A DNA stretch of 43,738 nucleotides. Origin: DATLFS01 sp035540935 (GTDB lineage: Bacteria; Actinomycetota; CADDZG01; WHSQ01). The notes beneath the pieces were generated by a model. The model did no database searches and was not told the origin of the DNA. It saw nothing but the letters and a program-made list of their open reading frames with translations. The DNA is taken from contig DATLFS010000039.1 in assembly GCA_035540935.1 (NCBI GenBank), positions 1 to 43,738 of the forward strand, written 5' to 3'. The position numbers and the translations under genes were made by a program. How positions within the stretch are numbered: the first letter of the stretch is position 1; the number at the start of each line of letters is the position of its first letter. Positions 16,874-27,760 of this stretch are shown one piece after another.

Positions 16874-17376
16874 TGGGTAAACCCGTCGGGATGGTCACTG
16901 GATTCATCGGGATCGGGTCGAACGTCGGGACGCGCGAGTCCTTCGTCCGGCGCGCCGTGGACGAGCTGGACTCCACCGAGGGCATAACGGTGACCGGACG
17001 CTCTTCTCTCTACGAGACCTCACCCATCGGCGGGCCTCCGCAGCGTTCCTTCATCAACGCCGTCGTGCGGGTGGAGACGACGCTCCCGGCGCGAGCTCTG
17101 TACGACGCCTGCAAGCGGATCGAGCGCCGGATCGGCCGCGAGCCGAGTGAGCTGAGATGGGGGCCTCGGGTCGTGGATCTCGACCTGCTGCTCCACGGCG
17201 ACGAGAAGATCGTGGAACCGGACCTAGAGATCCCGCATCCGCGTATGGGAGAGCGTCGTTTCGTGCTCGTCCCCCTCCTGGAGGTCGAGCCCGACGTTCG
17301 CGATCCATGGGGGAGCCCCTACGCGGATCTGCTCGACGAGGCGGAAGGAACCGCCGAGCGGGTAGGCGCTCTCTAG
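16873..17376 (+). CDS. folK: 6-hydroxymethyl-7,8-dihydropterin pyrophosphokinase
   Basis: 167 residues. HPPK transfers pyrophosphate from ATP to the pterin, feeding FolP. The signature RWGPRVVDLDLLL, the N-terminal FIGIGSNVG, and SSLYETSPIGGPPQ with FINAVV are all seen, as is the IPHPRMGERRFVLVPL segment. ATG 16873 overlaps the folB stop (TGATG). Last gene of the folate operon; the next gene is a secreted protease after a 47-base gap containing TAGTCT and a GGGGGG Shine-Dalgarno-like run. Confidence 0.95.
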   Translation: MGKPVGMVTGFIGIGSNVGTRESFVRRAVDELDSTEGITVTGRSSLYETSPIGGPPQRSFINAVVRVETTLPARALYDACKRIERRIGREPSELRWGPRVVDLDLLLHGDEKIVEPDLEIPHPRMGERRFVLVPLLEVEPDVRDPWGSPYADLLDEAEGTAERVGAL

Positions 17377-17423
17377 AGATTCCTCTAGTCTCTTCTGCGC
17401 CGACCGTCATCTGGGGGGACGCG

Positions 17424-19115
17424 CTGAAGGCTTACCGCATAACGATCATGCTCGTCGCGACCGCGCTGGTCATCGGCATCGTTGGTCCCGCGGCCGCCGA
17501 ACCACGGGGTCGGCGCGCTCCGCCGCTCGCTCCCGCCGGTGACGACGCCATCGGGCGCGCCCTGACCGCCGGCCGCATCACCGAGGCGCGCTACGCCCTG
17601 GAGCGGGCGGCCGCGGTCTTCGCCCCGACCCCGGTAGGGCGCGGCACCGAGCCACGGCTGGCCACGATGTACCTGCGCGATCTTGCGGCGCGTGTGCGGG
17701 ATCTCTCCGGCCTGCAATACCTCCGGGCGCGAAGGCTCTTGGCGCGCCCGACGGGACCACCGGGAGGCGACGAACCGCACTACACGGCTCCGCCGGAGGA
17801 CTTCCGCCGTCACTGCACCCCGCGCTTCTGCGTCCACTGGGTCGTCTCGACCGAGGACGCCCCGGACCTTGGCGACGCAGACGCCAACGGCCTTCCGGAC
17901 TGGATCGACCATGTCGTCGCGGAGACAACACGGGTGTGGGAGGTGGCCGAGGCCACGGGGTACCGGCCGCCGAAGTCGGACGCAACCTCAGGCGACAACG
18001 GTGGCGACGGCCGCACGGACATCTACGTGATGAACCTGGCGCGGCCGGAGAACAAGATCTACGGATACTGCACGACCGACGACCCGAACATGATCGACGA
18101 GTCGAGCACGTATCCCTACTTCGACGCGTCCGCCTACTGCGTGCTCGATGATGATTACGCGGAATACCCTCAGCCGGGACTGCCTTCGCTGCGCGTCACG
18201 TCCGCGCACGAACTTTTCCACGCGATCCAGTTCGCGTACGACGCCTTCGAGGACGTCTGGCTTATGGAGGGCACGGCCGTCTGGTTCGAGGACGAGGTCT
18301 ACGACGACATCAACGACTCGTACCAGTTCTTGCGCGCGAGCCACCTCGTGGCCCCACGCGTTCCGCTCGACTACGGCGACGTGCTGCACCCCACGAAGGG
18401 GTTGCTCCCCTACGGCTCCTTCCTCTTCTGGCGCTTCCTGTCGGAGTACGGAGAGATCGCCGGGTCGCCGACCGTCATCCGGCGGATCTGGGAGAGGGCG
18501 GATGCGAGCCCCTTCGGACCCCACCCGGCCGGAGAGGACGACTATTCACTGCGGGCCGTCGCCAAAGAGGTTGCATACCGGGGGTCGCCATTCCGCCGCG
18601 CCTTCAACGACTTCGGCGTCGCCAACCTGATCCCGCACCGCACTTACGAGGAGGGGGCGGGCTATCGGGCACAGGTCGGGAGGGACGTCCCGTTGCTCCG
18701 CGATGTGATGATCCGGCCGCGGGCGCCGAGGTTCCGTTCGTGGACCGAGCTCGACCACCTGACAACCGGGTACGTGGCCTTCCGGCCGGCGCGCCGCGTT
18801 CCGGCCGGTGCGCGCCTTCGGATCTCCGTCGCCGGACCGCCGCGGCGCGCCGGAACCCATGCGGCCGCCGTCATCTTCCGCCGCGGGGGAGGTATCCACG
18901 TGCGCCACATCCGCCTCGATCGACGCGGAGACGGCGCGCTCGGCGTCCCGTTCGCCCGTTCGTCGATAAAACGCGTCGTCCTGGTGTTGAGCAACGGCAG
19001 CACGCGGTTCGACGGTGCGACGTGCTACTCGGCGGTCACGACCTTCTCCTGCGGGGGTGCGCGTCCTCTCGACGAGAACCGGATCTTCTCTTTCCGCTCC
19101 CGCCTCAGAACCTAG
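17424..19115 (+). CDS. Secreted HExxH metalloprotease, MXAN_6640-like
   Basis: 563 residues if started at CTG 17424. A signal peptide (basic LKAYR, hydrophobic core, AxA-type end GPAAA) is followed by a pro-region (about 40-110) containing ALTAGRITEARYALERA, then a cysteine-containing segment, a calcium-site-like DADANGLPDWID and the zinc motif HELFH (His262, His266) in SAHELFHAIQFAYD, with EGTAVWFED downstream. The C-terminus is a beta-rich domain. This arrangement matches the putative metalloproteases called MXAN_6640 family; substrate unknown. There is no ATG, GTG or TTG near the signal peptide except ATG 17448, which would remove the basic n-region; TGGGGGGAC ends about 5 bases before CTG 17424, favouring CTG. 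A paralog begins at 43386. Confidence 0.8.
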   Translation: MKAYRITIMLVATALVIGIVGPAAAEPRGRRAPPLAPAGDDAIGRALTAGRITEARYALERAAAVFAPTPVGRGTEPRLATMYLRDLAARVRDLSGLQYLRARRLLARPTGPPGGDEPHYTAPPEDFRRHCTPRFCVHWVVSTEDAPDLGDADANGLPDWIDHVVAETTRVWEVAEATGYRPPKSDATSGDNGGDGRTDIYVMNLARPENKIYGYCTTDDPNMIDESSTYPYFDASAYCVLDDDYAEYPQPGLPSLRVTSAHELFHAIQFAYDAFEDVWLMEGTAVWFEDEVYDDINDSYQFLRASHLVAPRVPLDYGDVLHPTKGLLPYGSFLFWRFLSEYGEIAGSPTVIRRIWERADASPFGPHPAGEDDYSLRAVAKEVAYRGSPFRRAFNDFGVANLIPHRTYEEGAGYRAQVGRDVPLLRDVMIRPRAPRFRSWTELDHLTTGYVAFRPARRVPAGARLRISVAGPPRRAGTHAAAVIFRRGGGIHVRHIRLDRRGDGALGVPFARSSIKRVVLVLSNGSTRFDGATCYSAVTTFSCGGARPLDENRIFSFRSRLRT

Positions 19116-19118
19116 AGT
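19113..19118 (+). promoter_or_regulatory. Leaderless -10 element, TAGAGT
   Basis: TAGAGT begins on the stop codon of the upstream protease and ends 6 bases before GTG 19125. No Shine-Dalgarno sequence lies between. Confidence 0.4.
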
Positions 19119-19124
19119 CATCGC

Positions 19125-19982
19125 GTGAGCGCTCTCAATTTCTCTCTTGCCGTCGCCGGGGCCGGCAGGGTCGCAACGGCGGTCGGGGTGCTGCTGCGGC
19201 GACGCGGGGTGGAGGTCGCGGCCGTGGCGTCCCGCACTCCTTCTTCCGCGACCCGCGCCGCCCGTTTCCTGGGGGCCCCGGCCGTCGAGATCGCGGAGCT
19301 CCCCCCGGTCGACGTTGTGCTCATCGGCGCGACCGATGAGGCGATCCCGGAGGTGGCGCGTCTCGTGAGCGAGCGCGTCCGCCCGGGGACGATCCTGTGG
19401 CATCTGTCGGGATCGCTCGGCGTAGGGGCGCTCGGTGCGCCCGCCGGAGTCCGCCGCGCAGCCCTGCATCCGGTGCAGGCATGCCCCGACGTGGAGACCG
19501 CCGTCGACCGGCTGCCGGGATCGGCCTGGGGCGTGACGTGCGACGCCGAGATCGATCGCTGGTGTGAAGCCGTCGTGGCAGGTCTCCTCGACGGCGCCCC
19601 GGTGCGCGTGGAGGAGCGGGACCGGCCGGTCTGGCACGCGGCCGCGGTCACGACGGCGAACGGCATCTCCGCCCTCATCGGCGCCGGAGAGGCGCTTCTG
19701 GGCGGCATCGGGATCGCGGATCCGGTCGACGTCCTCCACCCGCTCGCCCGCGGCTCACTGGAGAACGCGCGCTCGGGCGGCGGGGCGACGCTTACCGGGC
19801 CGGTCGTGCGCGGCGAGTTCGACACCGTGGCGCGGCATCTCGAGAGCTTGGCGCGAACGGCGCCCGATCTGGTCCGGCCGTACGTGACTGCGGCTCACCT
19901 CGTCATCGACGTCGCCCTGAGGGCCGGTCGTATCGATGAGCGGGTCGCGGCGCGCATGACGGAGCTGCTGGAGGGCGCATGA
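19125..19982 (+). CDS. Rossmann-like/DUF2520 oxidoreductase
   Basis: 285 residues. The N-terminal dinucleotide-binding fold has VAGAGRVATAVGVLL and a second strand ending in ASRTPS, a pattern that usually marks NADP preference. The DUF2520 domain (about 125-280) has HPVQACPD and the helical region characteristic of 6-phosphogluconate dehydrogenase-type dimers. Its ATGA overlap with panC places it in the pantothenate operon, so a ketopantoate-reductase-like role is an attractive inference but not shown. An F420- or NADP-dependent oxidoreductase of other specificity is the alternative. Confidence 0.85.
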   Translation: MSALNFSLAVAGAGRVATAVGVLLRRRGVEVAAVASRTPSSATRAARFLGAPAVEIAELPPVDVVLIGATDEAIPEVARLVSERVRPGTILWHLSGSLGVGALGAPAGVRRAALHPVQACPDVETAVDRLPGSAWGVTCDAEIDRWCEAVVAGLLDGAPVRVEERDRPVWHAAAVTTANGISALIGAGEALLGGIGIADPVDVLHPLARGSLENARSGGGATLTGPVVRGEFDTVARHLESLARTAPDLVRPYVTAAHLVIDVALRAGRIDERVAARMTELLEGA

Positions 19983-20824
19983 ACGTCGTTCGCACGCGTG
20001 CGGAGGTACGGCGCGCCGTTGCCGCGGCGCGCCGCGCCGGCCGCGAGATCGCTTTCGTCCCCACGATGGGAGCACTGCACGAGGGACATCTGTCGCTCGT
20101 GCGCGCGGCGCGGGCCACCGGCGCATCGGTCGTCGTGAGCATCTTCGTCAACCCGCTGCAGTTCGGACCGGGGGAGGATCTCGACGCGTACCCGCGGGAC
20201 GAAGACCGGGATGTCGATCTCTTGCGCGCGGAGGGAGCGGACGTGGTGTTCCTGCCGCCGGTGGAGGAGATGTATCCGCCGGGCCGCGCGACGGTCGTGC
20301 GGGTTGCGGGTGTATCGGACCCTCTCGAAGGCGCGCAGCGACCCGGACATTTCGACGGCGTCGCCACCGTCTGCGCCAAGCTGTTCAACATCGTCACCCC
20401 CGACCGCGTCTTCTTCGGACAGAAGGATGCGCAACAGGTAGCCGTCCTGCGGCGGATGATCCTCGACCTCGACTTCTCGCTCGAGCTGGTGGTCTGCCCC
20501 ACCGTCCGCGAGCCGAGCGGCCTGGCGAGGAGCAGCCGGAACGTCTACCTGTCCGAGTCGGAGAGGGAGAGCGCCGCCGCACTCTTCCGCTCACTTCGCG
20601 CCGGCGAGCCTTTCGCTAGGCGCGGTGAGTTCGGTGAGGCCGAGCGCGCCATGAGGGAGGTGCTGGACGCCGCGCCGGCGGTTGCGACCGATTACGCGCG
20701 GGTGGTGGACCCGGATACCTTCGGCGCGCCGCGGCCCGACGCGCCCGTCCTTCTGGCGGTCGCGGCGCGCGTCGGACCTGCTCGCCTGATCGACAACCTG
20801 CTGGTGGAGCCCACGCGGACCTGA
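19979..20824 (+). CDS. panC: Pantothenate synthetase
   Basis: 281 residues. Joins pantoate and beta-alanine using ATP. Family motifs are complete: PTMGALHEGHLSLVRAA (HIGH-like), SIFVNPLQFGPGEDLDAYPR, FGQKDAQQ and the KMSKS-like REPSGLARSSRNVYL. ATG 19979 overlaps the stop of the DUF2520 gene (ATGA). panD follows after 74 bases. Confidence 0.97.
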   Translation: MNVVRTRAEVRRAVAAARRAGREIAFVPTMGALHEGHLSLVRAARATGASVVVSIFVNPLQFGPGEDLDAYPRDEDRDVDLLRAEGADVVFLPPVEEMYPPGRATVVRVAGVSDPLEGAQRPGHFDGVATVCAKLFNIVTPDRVFFGQKDAQQVAVLRRMILDLDFSLELVVCPTVREPSGLARSSRNVYLSESERESAAALFRSLRAGEPFARRGEFGEAERAMREVLDAAPAVATDYARVVDPDTFGAPRPDAPVLLAVAARVGPARLIDNLLVEPTRT

Positions 20825-20898
20825 GCGCAGCGAGACGCGAGAATGCGAGCGGCATCTTTCGGGGGTACCGACAGGACTCCACGACGGGGAGGTTTCCA

Positions 20899-21276
20899 GT
20901 GCAGCGAACGATGATGAAATCGAAGATCCATCGCGCGACCGTGACCGACGCGAACCTGAACTACGTGGGCAGCATCACGATCGACCGGGAGCTGATGGAC
21001 GCAGCCGATCTGGTGGATCACGAGCAGGTGCACGTCGTCGACATCGACAACGGGGCGCGTCTCGTCACCTACGTCATCGAGGGTGAGCGCGGCTCGGGAT
21101 CTATCTGTCTCAACGGTGCCGCGGCGCGCCTGGTCCATCCCGGCGACCGCGTCATCGTCATCAGCTACGGCGTCTACGAGGACTCGGAGCTCGAGGGGCA
21201 CACGCCTCGAGTCGTGTTGGTCGACGAACGCAATCGCCTCGTGACCGAGGTCGCGGACGTGGCGACGTGCTCCTAG
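20899..21276 (+). CDS. panD: Aspartate 1-decarboxylase (pyruvoyl type)
   Basis: 125 residues. Supplies beta-alanine to PanC. The self-cleavage site is Gly24-Ser25 in YVGSITID, with Lys9 and the conserved TVTDANLNY upstream, numbering identical to E. coli PanD; Ser25 becomes the pyruvoyl group. GGGGAGG about 6 bases ahead supports GTG 20899; an ATG at 20911 would leave only 20 residues before the cleavage site. Its end overlaps coaX by 10 bases. Confidence 0.96.
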   Translation: MQRTMMKSKIHRATVTDANLNYVGSITIDRELMDAADLVDHEQVHVVDIDNGARLVTYVIEGERGSGSICLNGAAARLVHPGDRVIVISYGVYEDSELEGHTPRVVLVDERNRLVTEVADVATCS

Positions 21277-22046
21277 CCGCGGACGTCGGCAACACGCAGA
21301 CGCATCTCGGCGTCTTCGATCGAGACCGTTTGCAGCACGAATGGCGGCTCTCGACCGTTCCGGCGCGTACCGCAGACGAGCTCGCGCTCATGTTCGGCGA
21401 CTTCCTCCGTCTGGCGGACCTCTCCTTCTCCCGTCAGATCACAGGGGTCGTGATCTCATCGGTCGTGCCGCGTGCCACACAGGAACTGAGGCAGATGACC
21501 GAGCGCTATTTCGGCTATCCCGCGGTAGTGGTGGAGCCGGGCGTGAAGACGGGCATCGCCGTGCTCACCGACAACCCGCGCGAGGTCGGCGCCGACCGAG
21601 TGGCGAACGCGGTGGCGGCTCACGCTCTCAACCACGGACGGCCGGTAGTCGTCGTCGACTTCGGAACCGCGATCACTGTTGATGCCGTTTCCGCTCGCGG
21701 CGAGTACCTCGGCGGCGCGATCGCGCCCGGCGTCGACACCGCGGCGTCGGCCCTCTTCCAGTCGACCGCCCAGATCGGCCGCGTGGAGCTCGTGGCTCCT
21801 CCGGCCGCGATCGGCAAGACGACCGTGGCCGCTGTGCAGTCGGGACTGATGTACGGAACGGCCGCCATGGTCGACGGCCTCGTCGAGCGCGTGACGAACG
21901 AGCTGGGTGGCGAGGCGTCGGTCGTTGCTACCGGAGGTCTCGGACCCGTCATCGTCGAGCACTGCAAGACGATCGCGCGCTATGAGCCGGTGTTGACCTT
22001 GACGGGGCTGCGCATCATCTTCGAGCGCAACCTGGATCAGGTCTAG
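21267..22046 (+). CDS. coaX: Type III pantothenate kinase
   Basis: 259 residues of the ASKHA fold: phosphate-binding DVGNTQTHLGVF at the N-terminus, GADRVANAVAA in the middle and DFGTAITVDAV at the second phosphate motif, with GGAIAPGVDTAASALF. It phosphorylates pantothenate in the first step of CoA synthesis and directly follows panC and panD. GTG 21267 overlaps the end of panD, implying coupled translation. Confidence 0.95.
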   Translation: MLLAADVGNTQTHLGVFDRDRLQHEWRLSTVPARTADELALMFGDFLRLADLSFSRQITGVVISSVVPRATQELRQMTERYFGYPAVVVEPGVKTGIAVLTDNPREVGADRVANAVAAHALNHGRPVVVVDFGTAITVDAVSARGEYLGGAIAPGVDTAASALFQSTAQIGRVELVAPPAAIGKTTVAAVQSGLMYGTAAMVDGLVERVTNELGGEASVVATGGLGPVIVEHCKTIARYEPVLTLTGLRIIFERNLDQV

Positions 22047-22054
22047 GCCACGAC

Positions 22055-22060
22055 TAGGAT
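22055..22060 (+). promoter_or_regulatory. Leaderless -10 element, TAGGAT
   Basis: TAGGAT ends 6 bases before GTG 22067, immediately downstream of coaX. No Shine-Dalgarno sequence precedes lysS. Confidence 0.4.
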
Positions 22061-22066
22061 CGACCG

Positions 22067-23482
22067 GTGCCCGCTCCCGACGCGCCCTACCCGTACTCGT
22101 TCGACCGCACCGCGTCGGTCGCTGAGGTGCGCGCGCGTCACGGCGAGCTTGAGCCCGGCTCGGAGACCGGAGAGATCGTCCGACTCGCGGGGCGCATCAA
22201 AACCGTCCGCTCACACGGAAAGGTTGCTTTCGCCGACCTGGAGGACTCATCGGGGACGATCCAGCTCTTCGCGCAGCACGCGGTGCTGGGCGAGGAAGGT
22301 CTCGAACGGTTCGGGAAGGTCGGCGTCGGCGACATCGTCGGAGCGGAGGGCGAGGTCATCGTCACTCGTCGCGGCGAGCTTTCGATAAGGACCACGAGCT
22401 TCGTCGTGCTCGCGCCTTGCCTCCGGCCGATGCCCGACACGTGGCATGGGGTGACCGACGTCGAGGTCCGCTACCGGCAGCGCTACCTCGACCTCATCGT
22501 GAACCCAGAATCGCGGCGCGCCGTCGTTGCGCGCGCCGCGGCGAACTCGTCGATCCGATCGTTCCTCGACGGGCGAGGCTTCATCGAGGTCGAGACTCCT
22601 CTGCTGCAGCCGGTTGCCGGCGGCGCGATCGCGCGGCCTTTCACGACGCATCACAACGCGCTGGATATCGATCTCTATCTTCGTATCGCCCCCGAGCTGT
22701 ACTTGAAGCGACTCTTGATCGGCGGCTTCGAGCGCGTGTACGAGCTCAACCGGTCGTTCCGCAACGAGGGAGTGTCGACGCAGCACAACACCGAGTTCAC
22801 GATGCTCGAGGCGTACGAGGCGTACGTCGACTTCCACCACACGATGGACCTAGTGGAGAGCCTCGTGCGCGAGATCGCCCGCGCCGTCGGGGCCGCCGCC
22901 GGCGCGGAGTCGGATCTTGGCGGCGCCTTCCGACGGATCGACATGTTCGAGGCCATCGAAGAGGGCGGCGGTCCGGATCTCAGGGACGCGTGGGGATCGC
23001 AGGATCGCGCGCGGCTCGAGGGGGCGGCGACCGACGCCGGCGTTTCGATCGCTCCCACGTGGCCCGCGGGGAAGGTCCTCATGGAGATCTTCGAGGCGGT
23101 GGCGGAGAAGCGGCTGCACGAGCCGACGTTCGTCGTCGGCATGCCGAAGGACGTTTCGCCGCTCGCCAAGGACCACAGGGAGATCCCCGGATTCACGGAG
23201 CACGCGGATCTCATCGTCGGGGGCATGGAGATCGCGCCCATCTATTCGGAGCTGAACGACCCGGAAGAGCAACGGCGGAGGTTCGAGGCACAGGCTCGGG
23301 CGCGCGCCGCAGGCGACGCGGAAGCGCATCTTCCGGACGACGACTTCCTGGAGGCCCTCGCGTACGCGATGCCGCCGGCGGGTGGGTTCGGTCTCGGCGT
23401 CGACCGCCTGTTGACCTTCTTGCTCGGGTCGGGCTCGCTCCGGGAGGTCATCCTGTTCCCCGTGCTGAAGCCGGAGAGATGA
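22067..23482 (+). CDS. lysS: Lysyl-tRNA synthetase, class II
   Basis: 471 residues. An N-terminal OB-fold anticodon domain (about 38-130) precedes the class II catalytic core with motif 1 (GFIEVETPLLQPVAGGAIARPF), motif 2 (RNEGVSTQHNTEFTMLE) and motif 3 (GFGLGVDRLLTFL). Slightly shorter than E. coli LysS, normal for actinobacteria, with a truncated N-terminal extension. GTG 22067 agrees with the leaderless element. Its stop overlaps the next ATG (ATGA). Confidence 0.96.
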   Translation: MPAPDAPYPYSFDRTASVAEVRARHGELEPGSETGEIVRLAGRIKTVRSHGKVAFADLEDSSGTIQLFAQHAVLGEEGLERFGKVGVGDIVGAEGEVIVTRRGELSIRTTSFVVLAPCLRPMPDTWHGVTDVEVRYRQRYLDLIVNPESRRAVVARAAANSSIRSFLDGRGFIEVETPLLQPVAGGAIARPFTTHHNALDIDLYLRIAPELYLKRLLIGGFERVYELNRSFRNEGVSTQHNTEFTMLEAYEAYVDFHHTMDLVESLVREIARAVGAAAGAESDLGGAFRRIDMFEAIEEGGGPDLRDAWGSQDRARLEGAATDAGVSIAPTWPAGKVLMEIFEAVAEKRLHEPTFVVGMPKDVSPLAKDHREIPGFTEHADLIVGGMEIAPIYSELNDPEEQRRRFEAQARARAAGDAEAHLPDDDFLEALAYAMPPAGGFGLGVDRLLTFLLGSGSLREVILFPVLKPER

Positions 23483-24909
23483 GGGGTTCACGTCGCCTCT
23501 CCCGCGCGACGGCCTCGCTGCTCGTCGCCTTCCTTCTGGGGGCCTGCCTGGGAGAAGGGCCCGATGGTGTAGCGCTCGACGATCCGCCGATCGGCCGGCC
23601 GACGCTGTCGGAGGGTCTCGTGATAGCGCTCGTCGGGACGCTGTCCGGACCCGACGCGTGGCGTGGCGAGGACGCCTTCGAAGGGGCCGATCTCGCGGTG
23701 CACGAGCTCAATCAGTCGCGGCGGGAGGGAGATCTCCTCTTCGAGCTGGTCGCGCTCGACGATGGAGGTGACGTCGCCGAGGCGACGCGGCGCGTGCAGG
23801 AGATAGCGAGACTCGACCGGGCAGTCGGCGTCGTCTACGCCGGGCCGCCCGAGGGGCTGCCCGCAGCGGAGGAGGCCCTGGCGGAGGCGGGTATCCCCGC
23901 CGTCCTCGTGCACGGCGACCTCTACGGCGCCCGGGCCTTGACGCCACACGTCTTCCAGGCCTCACCCTCGTTCGTGTGGGGCGCGCGCCGCCTGGCGGCG
24001 TACTTCCTGCGGGACCGCCGCTACCGCCGCATCGGCATGCTGGCCGCCACGGGGTCACAGGGCGACGTGGCGGTGGCCGCTCTGCGCGCCGCGCTCGATC
24101 CGCGGCGGCCGGCCGTGGCGCGCTATGCGGATGCGGAAGACGTGGCGGATGCCCTGCGACGGCTGAAGAGACGACGGGTCGAAGCCGTAGTGGTGCAGGG
24201 GGACTCGCCGTCGTTCGTCGCCGCGCTCGCGTCGTTGCGGCAGATGGGCGCCGCCTACCGCACGTCCGCCCAAGCCCGTATCGCCTCCGCGCCCCGCCGA
24301 CTGCGGGTGCGCCGGGTGCGCCGCGACCACTGGCGGCCGCAGGTCGCCGGCTTCGACCAGGCGATCGCCACCGCCGTCGCCGACTCGGCGTATGCAGGGA
24401 CGATCGGGGTCGACACGTACGCGCGCGGCGTTCATCTCCTTCCGGTTCCGAACTTCGACGCCTTCGATCGCTCGTTCCGTGGTTGGTGGGGCGCGCCGCC
24501 GCTGGGTTGGGAGCAGCGTGCCTACGACGCCGCGCGCGCCATCGGTTGGGCGGTGCGGCGCGCCGATCCGGATGAGGACCTGGCGCGGGCACTCGAGCAT
24601 CTGTCGGGCCGCCGGTTCGCCGGAGGCGAGATCGTCCTCGGCCCCGACGACCACACTCTCGTGGACCAGGGGGCGGTCGGACTGTGGACGATCCCGCGCG
24701 AGGGGGTGGCGCGTTCCCACCGGTTGCCGGAGAACCTTCCCTGGCTCCCACTTGCGCGCGGCTTCGCGATCGACGGACGACGAACCGACATACCACCCGC
24801 CGACTGGGAGCACCTCTTCCGCGGGCCTCCACCGCCGAACGCGCCTCCGCCGCCGGCGCGCCGGATGCGCTTCGCGGTGGCGACGCCTCGGAACGACCCC
24901 GTCCACTGA
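23479..24909 (+). CDS. Type 1 periplasmic-binding-fold lipoprotein
   Basis: 476 residues. The signal ends in the lipobox LGAC (Cys about residue 24). The mature part resembles branched-chain-amino-acid-type ligand receptors (Peripla_BP_6): VIALVGTLSGPDAWRGEDAFEGADLAVHELN at its start, then alternating strands and helices with IPAVLVHGD. There is a Pro-rich tail near the end. No ABC permease or ATPase gene is nearby, so it may be an orphan receptor or work with a transporter elsewhere. It overlaps lysS by 4 bases. Ligand cannot be told from sequence. Confidence 0.82.
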   Translation: MRGSRRLSRATASLLVAFLLGACLGEGPDGVALDDPPIGRPTLSEGLVIALVGTLSGPDAWRGEDAFEGADLAVHELNQSRREGDLLFELVALDDGGDVAEATRRVQEIARLDRAVGVVYAGPPEGLPAAEEALAEAGIPAVLVHGDLYGARALTPHVFQASPSFVWGARRLAAYFLRDRRYRRIGMLAATGSQGDVAVAALRAALDPRRPAVARYADAEDVADALRRLKRRRVEAVVVQGDSPSFVAALASLRQMGAAYRTSAQARIASAPRRLRVRRVRRDHWRPQVAGFDQAIATAVADSAYAGTIGVDTYARGVHLLPVPNFDAFDRSFRGWWGAPPLGWEQRAYDAARAIGWAVRRADPDEDLARALEHLSGRRFAGGEIVLGPDDHTLVDQGAVGLWTIPREGVARSHRLPENLPWLPLARGFAIDGRRTDIPPADWEHLFRGPPPPNAPPPPARRMRFAVATPRNDPVH

Positions 24910-24931
24910 CCGCCGTCACAACGGCCGCATC

Positions 24932-24953
24932 GTCGCAACCTTTCGGTTGCGAC
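24932..24953 (+). terminator. Hairpin, probable terminator of the lysS unit
   Basis: Perfect 9-bp stem GTCGCAACC / GGTTGCGAC with a TTTC loop, 22 bases after the lipoprotein stop and ahead of the clpC promoter region. No T-run follows, as is common for actinobacterial terminators. Confidence 0.55.
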
Positions 24954-25067
24954 CGGCGTCCTAGGGGAAGGATCGGGGCCCGGCGGGGAACGTCCGATGC
25001 CCTCCCGGTGTTGAAACCCGAAGACGCACGTTTCGGAGAGGAGCAGGGTTCCGTCCCACCCCCTCCG

Positions 25068-25073
25068 TATAAT
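25068..25073 (+). promoter_or_regulatory. Consensus -10 (TATAAT) upstream of clpC
   Basis: A perfect TATAAT lies 64 bases before GTG 25138; no good -35 is seen at 16-18 bases. Upstream, at about 25012-25040, two overlapping weak inverted repeats (GAAAC...GTTTC and CCGAA...TTCGG) might bind a stress regulator, but they match no known box well enough to name. Confidence 0.45.
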
Positions 25074-25137
25074 CGACCGAAGGACTCCCGGTGAGGGTCG
25101 AGGCTCCACCGGACGACCAGACAGGAGGCGGAGCCCA

Positions 25138-27648
<2,511 letters not shown>

Positions 27649-27683
27649 AAAGGCCGAACTCCGGGTAGAACCTGGACCCCAAG

Positions 27684-27719
27684 GCGAAGAGACCCGGCCG
27701 ACGTGCCGGGTCTCTTCGC
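27684..27719 (+). terminator. Strong hairpin terminator after clpC
   Basis: Perfect 15-bp stem GCGAAGAGACCCGGC / GCCGGGTCTCTTCGC with a 6-base loop, 35 bases after the clpC stop. No downstream T-run, but stem length and position are convincing. Confidence 0.75.
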
Positions 27720-27748
27720 GTGCGGCCGAAGATGTCGCACCGGCTCCC

Positions 27749-27754
27749 TAGGCT
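27749..27754 (+). promoter_or_regulatory. Leaderless -10 element, TAGGCT
   Basis: TAGGCT ends exactly 6 bases before the radA ATG, directly after the clpC terminator, so a promoter is required here. No Shine-Dalgarno sequence. Confidence 0.5.
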
Positions 27755-27760
27755 CGCGGC

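Noticed and set aside
22417..24909. 830-codon frame running through lysS into the lipoprotein
   Set aside because: The first 350 codons are lysS out of frame; the true gene starts at the lipoprotein signal at 23479.
25012..25040. CtsR or ClgR operator ahead of clpC
   Set aside because: Weak overlapping inverted repeats only; no match to the known boxes good enough to claim.
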